NCBI GenBank assembly: GCA_037140715.1
Contig: JBAXDX010000001.1
Location: 14,141 to 78,140, forward strand
Direction: 5' to 3'
From: JAUZPB01 sp037140715
Lineage (GTDB): Bacteria; Bacteroidota; Ignavibacteria; Ignavibacteriales; SURF-24
Length of the DNA: 64,000 nucleotides
Made by a program: the position numbers and the translations under genes
Part shown: in pieces, positions 60,547 through 64,000 of the stretch
How positions within the stretch are numbered: position 1 is the first letter of the stretch
Layout of the letters: every line of letters begins with the position of its first letter
Notes under the pieces: model-generated
Databases searched by the model: none
Seen by the model: only the letters and a program-made list of their open reading frames with translations
What the model was told of the DNA's origin: nothing

Positions 60547-60577
60547 AAAAAGACGCGCGATTTTGCGCGTCTTTTTT
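60547..60577 (+). terminator. Intrinsic terminator after gyrA
   Basis: An 11-12 bp stem AAAAGACGCGC / GCGCGTCTTTT, loop GATTTT, followed by a T run; the leading A run makes it bidirectional. It ends gyrA and also the leftward gene at 60589. Confidence 0.92.
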
Positions 60578-60588
60578 ATCTTACCTGA

Positions 60589-60873
60589 TTAGACATCATC
60601 CCCGGTATGTTCCGCATTAGGGATTTCGAGATCAACAAGCTGTGAAGATACACCTTTAATCAGCGCTATCTTTCTTGCCAATTCATTTTTCTGTTCATCA
60701 TCTCCGACTAATTCCAGCATAACTAGACCGCGATCAGAGCAATTTTCGAGTACACCATCATGAATTCCAAGTCTTGTTTTAATTAAGCAACCCCAGCCGG
60801 TAAGCACTTTCTGCACATTTACGGCTGATTCCTTTCTGTTGCCAATGAGTATGAGTAACACAGTTTTTTTCAT
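60589..60873 (-). CDS. Small ACT/ferredoxin-like protein (TM1266-like)
   Basis: 94 aa. KKTVLLILIGNRKESAVNVQKVL, RLGIHDGVLENCSDRGLVML and ALIKGVSSQLVDL form the beta-alpha-beta repeat pattern of TM1266-like proteins, often annotated as iron-only hydrogenase system regulators. The match is by pattern. No hydrogenase gene is in the window. Leftward, ending at the shared terminator. Confidence 0.5.
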   Translation of the reverse strand: MKKTVLLILIGNRKESAVNVQKVLTGWGCLIKTRLGIHDGVLENCSDRGLVMLELVGDDEQKNELARKIALIKGVSSQLVDLEIPNAEHTGDDV

Positions 60874-61113
60874 AGTATTCTTATTCCTTAATAAATAAAT
60901 AACTCTTGTTAAAACTTACGAAAATGTTTTTGATTTTATGTACAAATAAAATTACAATAAGGTTTATAAATGTAGATTATTTCCTGCCACCAGGGTAGGT
61001 GCGAGCCGAACGAGACTTTTCGCTGTGTATATGTCCGGCTGACATTTGTTTATTTACTTAGATTTTCAGACATATCTTTGCTATATTTAAATATCAAACA
61101 AAAAGATAATTGA

Positions 61114-62199
61114 ATGGAATTAATTGAAAAACTGAGATCTGTTAAGGAAAAATTTGAAAAGATTTATGAGCAACTCTCGGATCCTGATATTGTAAATAAT
61201 CAGGAAAAGCTGATAGCCCTCAGCAGGGAAAGAAGCGACCTGACTGAAGTGGTGGAAGTCTTTTATAAATATGAAGATGTTCTTAAGAATATCGAAGGTA
61301 ACCGCGAAATTGTTGAAAAAGGCGGAGATAAGGAAATCTGTGAGTTTGCCGAAGATGAGCTTCAGGAGTTAAAATTAAAAAAAGAAGCGCTTGAAGAAGA
61401 AATTAAGATTATACTTATTCCCAAAGATCCGAATGATAATAAAGATGTAATTGTTGAAATTCGCGCTGGAACAGGGGGTGATGAAGCCGGGTTGTTTGCT
61501 TTTGACCTTTACCGGATGTATTCCCGCTTTGCTGAAGTAAAAGGCTGGAAGAAGGAGATAATAGACGTAAGCGATTCAGGCCTTGGCGGAATAAAGGAAG
61601 TTATTTTTTCCCTAAGCGGGCAGGGTGTCTTTGGCGACTTAAAATATGAAAATGGAGTGCACCGGGTTCAGCGCGTTCCACAAACTGAAACTAACGGACG
61701 TGTGCATACATCGGCGGCGACTGTTGTTGTAATGCCTGAAGTTGAGGATGTACAGATTGATATTGATCCAGGCGAACTAAAAATTGACGTTTACCGTAGT
61801 GGCGGCGCCGGAGGTCAGAATGTTAATAAGGTGGAAACTGCCATCAGAATTACGCATCTTCCAACAGGACTTGTTGTACAGTGTCAGGATGAACGTTCAC
61901 AGTTAAAGAACAAGCAGAAGGCTATGAAGGTCTTAAGAGCGCGCATTTTTGATATGAAACAGAAGGAAAAAACTGATGAAATAGCTGCGCATAGAAAATC
62001 AATTGTGCGTAGCGGCGACAGAAGCGATAAAATACGCACATATAACTTTTCGCAGAATCGCGTAACGGACCACAGAATAGGTTTTACGCTATATAACCTT
62101 TCAGGCATAATTGAAGGGGATATAACAGAACTTGTCGAACAGCTTAAGATGGCTGACAAAGCAGAAAAGTTAAACGGCAACGTAGAAGTTACTAAGTGA
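61114..62199 (+). CDS. prfA: Peptide chain release factor 1
   Basis: 361 aa. The catalytic loop SGGAGGQNVNKVE (GGQ) and RIRA-type neighbouring features are clear, with RAGTGGDEAGLFAFDLYRMY in domain 2. The codon-recognition tripeptide region reads RVPQTETNGRVHTSAATV, a PxT pattern of RF1 rather than the SPF of RF2. It reads UAA and UAG, so UAG is an ordinary stop here, relevant to the amber codon at 5596. Confidence 0.96.
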   Translation: MELIEKLRSVKEKFEKIYEQLSDPDIVNNQEKLIALSRERSDLTEVVEVFYKYEDVLKNIEGNREIVEKGGDKEICEFAEDELQELKLKKEALEEEIKIILIPKDPNDNKDVIVEIRAGTGGDEAGLFAFDLYRMYSRFAEVKGWKKEIIDVSDSGLGGIKEVIFSLSGQGVFGDLKYENGVHRVQRVPQTETNGRVHTSAATVVVMPEVEDVQIDIDPGELKIDVYRSGGAGGQNVNKVETAIRITHLPTGLVVQCQDERSQLKNKQKAMKVLRARIFDMKQKEKTDEIAAHRKSIVRSGDRSDKIRTYNFSQNRVTDHRIGFTLYNLSGIIEGDITELVEQLKMADKAEKLNGNVEVTK

Positions 62200-62210
62200 A
62201 TTAAGAATCC

Positions 62211-62672
62211 TCATATTGGAAGCTTCTTTTTATTTGGAAGCGTAACGATTGTAAGCCAGAAGTTCTCGATTGCCTGAATAACTTTTGTAAGCTGTTCAAA
62301 ATCGAGCGGTTTAGTTATGTAGCAGTTAGCTTGGTATTCGTAACTCTTGCTGATATCTTCCTCAAATGAGGAGGCGGTCAATATAATAACCGGAATACTC
62401 TTAAGAAATTCATTTTTTTTAATCTCATAAAGCACTTGACGACCGTCTTTTTGTGGAAGACTCAGGTCAAGCAGTATCAAATCGGGGATAGGGACTCCGG
62501 CATATTTCCCGTTGTGGTAAAGGAATTCCATTGCTTCAACACCATTTTCGACCACATGCAGATTATTTCTGATTTTCCATTCTTTTATCGCTTCCTGAGT
62601 CAGGCGAATATCGCCCTTGTTATCTTCTACTAAAAGAATATTAACAATTTTGGGAGATGATTTTTTTGCCAT
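62211..62672 (-). CDS. Single-domain response regulator (CheY/Rcp1-like)
   Basis: About 153 aa from the ATG at 62672, which has AAGGA upstream; an earlier start at 62708 adds 12 residues. ILLVEDNKGDIRLTQEAI, phospho-acceptor in LILLDLSLPQKDGR, and CYITKPLDF are the receiver motifs, and the NKGDIRLTQEA pattern is that of Rcp1-type regulators paired with phytochrome-like kinases. No output domain. Converges with prfA. Confidence 0.9.
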   Translation of the reverse strand: MAKKSSPKIVNILLVEDNKGDIRLTQEAIKEWKIRNNLHVVENGVEAMEFLYHNGKYAGVPIPDLILLDLSLPQKDGRQVLYEIKKNEFLKSIPVIILTASSFEEDISKSYEYQANCYITKPLDFEQLTKVIQAIENFWLTIVTLPNKKKLPI

Positions 62673-62717
62673 AAGATAATTCCTTCGAAATAATAGGATA
62701 CAAGACATTATTATTTT

Positions 62718-62773
62718 ATTAAAATTATATTATTAAAATTATATTATTAAAATTATATTATTAAAATTATATT
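62718..62773 (+). repeat. Short tandem repeat, 14-bp unit
   Basis: Four perfect copies of ATTAAAATTATATT follow each other upstream of the response regulator. Copy number could vary by slippage and might affect its promoter. Confidence 0.9.
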
Positions 62774-63176
62774 ATTTTTTACACATATTCAATATAAAAG
62801 CGGAACTTCTGACAAATGAAGAATAATTTGGGCTTTTAATAGTAAAATAGGGCATTGTTAATTCCTGGTAGTTCTGCTGTTTTGTGGGATAAAAATGGGG
62901 TTAAATCAAATGGAAAACTGCCCAATAAAAAGAAAAGTAAAATATATGTCAGTCGGTTCTGTAAAACTACTGATGTTTAAATGGAATAATGACTTAGCTA
63001 TAATATATCAACAATGCCATAATTCCCGTGCTTCGCAATAGCTTAATTTTTCTCTTCATAAGCTCGCTTATTAGTGTCTGTCCTTTCAGGATTCGTATTT
63101 TTTTTTGGGGGGGATATCCAGTTTTATGGTTTTCTTCAGTATTCACGTAAAATTTTTATACGAAGAATTAAATTCC
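62774..63176 (+). other. Noncoding stretch with a T9G7 run
   Basis: No gene I can support. Nine T followed by seven G at 63098-63113 is an unusual homopolymer junction that would be prone to slippage. Confidence 0.5.
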
Positions 63177-63190
63177 GTTTCACGTGAAAC
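63177..63190 (+). promoter_or_regulatory. parS site (ParB-binding)
   Basis: The perfect palindrome GTTTCACGTGAAAC is the core of the conserved parS site TGTTTCACGTGAAACA; the outermost bases here are C and T. It is about 10 kb from the dnaA boxes, where parS sites normally cluster. I noticed no second copy in the window. parA and parB are not here. Confidence 0.85.
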
Positions 63191-63262
63191 TGCAAGGCTG
63201 ATTGTCCATGTTATTTAGATATCCCCAAAATAGTGATAACTGTATAAAAACCAATAAGATAT

Positions 63263-63409
63263 GAAATAAAGTAACTACTCAGCATATTTTGGGAATGTTT
63301 ATATTTCAGCTCAAAATCACACTTTAAGTTTATTTTTTAAGAATTGGAAAGTGTGAAAATAGCTTAAATTCGACACTTCTAAAATTATGCTGAGTAGTTA
63401 CGAAATAAA
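63263..63409 (+). mobile_element. IS66-type MITE with 8-bp target-site duplication
   Basis: GTAACTACTCAGCAT (63271-63285) and its exact complement (63387-63401) bound a 131-bp noncoding element. GAAATAAA occurs directly before (63263-63270) and after (63402-63409). IS66 elements make 8-bp duplications and begin GTAA, so both traits agree. The same end is seen at the IS66 remnant at 17286. Confidence 0.88.
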
Positions 63410-63439
63410 AAGGTGAATTTGTATAAATAATTGAGCACC

Positions 63440-63810
63440 CGATGTCCGCTATACAATCATAAAACAGATAAAGACAGAGTTTTTTAAGACACCACTTGAT
63501 GTAGATATGGACCGTAAGAGCGGGTGGGTTCAGTTGTCTGAAATAATAACATGGGGTGAACTGGCAGGGATATATCAGAAAAAGATGCATAAGAGCCATG
63601 ACTGACTTATTGAATGAAAGTTCGGGCAAAGTAAGAATTTTTACGGACTGAATAAAATACGTCCCGAGTTAGAACAGACTGGTATAAGCTGGATCATGGG
63701 AATCTTCATAGGGGTTAACCAGATAAGAGTATTGAAGGAATTAAGAATCATTATTTTTTGGCTTATCAGAAAATATTTTAGAAATGAACGAATGGTGCAA
63801 TTTGTCACCA
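63440..63810 (+). pseudogene. Remnant of an IS5/IS1182-type transposase
   Basis: A plus-strand frame reads KTPLDVDMDRKSGWVQLSE, then ITWGELAGIYQKKM, which resembles the N-terminal DUF772 region of IS5/IS1182 transposases (the usual W-V-x-L-x-x-x-I-P-W-D-E-L pattern), and ends at a stop near 63605. A second frame (NKIRPELEQTGISWIMGIF, to about 63815) may be the C-terminal end after loss of the middle. No intact start or catalytic residues. Confidence 0.55.
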
Positions 63811-63815
63811 CATAA

Positions 63816-64000
63816 TTAGAGTCTGCTGAAAAAGTCCCAAAGTCATAATAAACAATAAGATATAGAATAAAATAGTAACATCTCAATAAGTTAGGGCAGA
63901 GGATAAAATATAGCAGTTAAATATATTAGTATTACCTAAAAAACTAAAATAAAAAAGACATTCAACGGGAAAGATATAACGAAGTATTCAGGGTTGCAAC
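63816..64000 (+). other. Noncoding end of the window
   Basis: AT-rich DNA following the transposase remnant. I see nothing I can name. Confidence 0.4.

Noticed and set aside
63330..63629. 99-codon minus-strand ORF
   Set aside because: It is antisense to the MITE and the transposase remnant, with no protein-like features of its own.

Overview
The window is chromosomal DNA of an AT-rich Gram-negative bacterium and covers the replication-origin neighbourhood. Heptose epimerase HldD, a Wzx-type flippase, a YfhO-type membrane protein, FkbM methyltransferases and B12-dependent MetH, together with the weak Shine-Dalgarno signals of many genes, suggest the Bacteroidota/Chlorobi (FCB) group. An Ignavibacteria-like lineage is my best guess; this is inference, since there is no rRNA here.

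Layout. 1-2.1 kb (minus): yidC (cut by the window edge), yidD, rnpA and rpmH, the block that in many bacteria sits beside dnaA. 2.6-9.6 kb (plus): a cation/proton antiporter, a GAF-PAS sensor gene broken by an in-frame TAG, a PAS histidine kinase and its NtrC-type sigma54 activator. 9.7-16.1 kb: a HIT/GalT-like nucleotidyl transferase overlapping a two-part glycosyltransferase, an RlpA-like protein, ClpB and a lone antitoxin-like gene. 16.2-22.2 kb: an accessory island with an exact 21-bp periodic array, an IS66 remnant, a restriction-modification pair, and a DarG antitoxin whose DarT toxin is reduced to a C-terminal stub. Two sets of direct repeats border it. 22.2-40.7 kb (mostly minus): surface-glycan genes, namely glycosyltransferases of the GT4, GT9, GT2 and CgeB-like types, FkbM and other methyltransferases, a flippase, YfhO, and a secreted N,N-dimethylformamidase-beta-like protein. 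A toxin-antitoxin pair with a truncated RelE-like toxin lies inside. 41-46.9 kb: metH, hldD and two Nudix hydrolases. 47.5-50.4 kb: two receiver-first histidine kinases. 51.3-60.5 kb (plus): dnaA, dnaN, recF, a DUF721 gene, gyrB and gyrA, with DnaA boxes on both sides of dnaA. 60.6-64 kb: a small ACT-like protein, prfA, a CheY-like regulator, a parS site and degraded mobile DNA.

The rpmH block (leftward) and the dnaA block (rightward) keep the divergent polarity expected around an origin but are about 49 kb apart, and glycan, defence and signalling genes fill the gap. Intergenic regions carry several small inverted-repeat families: an IS66-derived MITE with an 8-bp target duplication, a GGTGTACGAC-ended hairpin family, a CAGAACTATGATT family, and a long composite palindrome family next to metH. 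The least explained items are the 21-bp array and the repeat-bordered island beside it.
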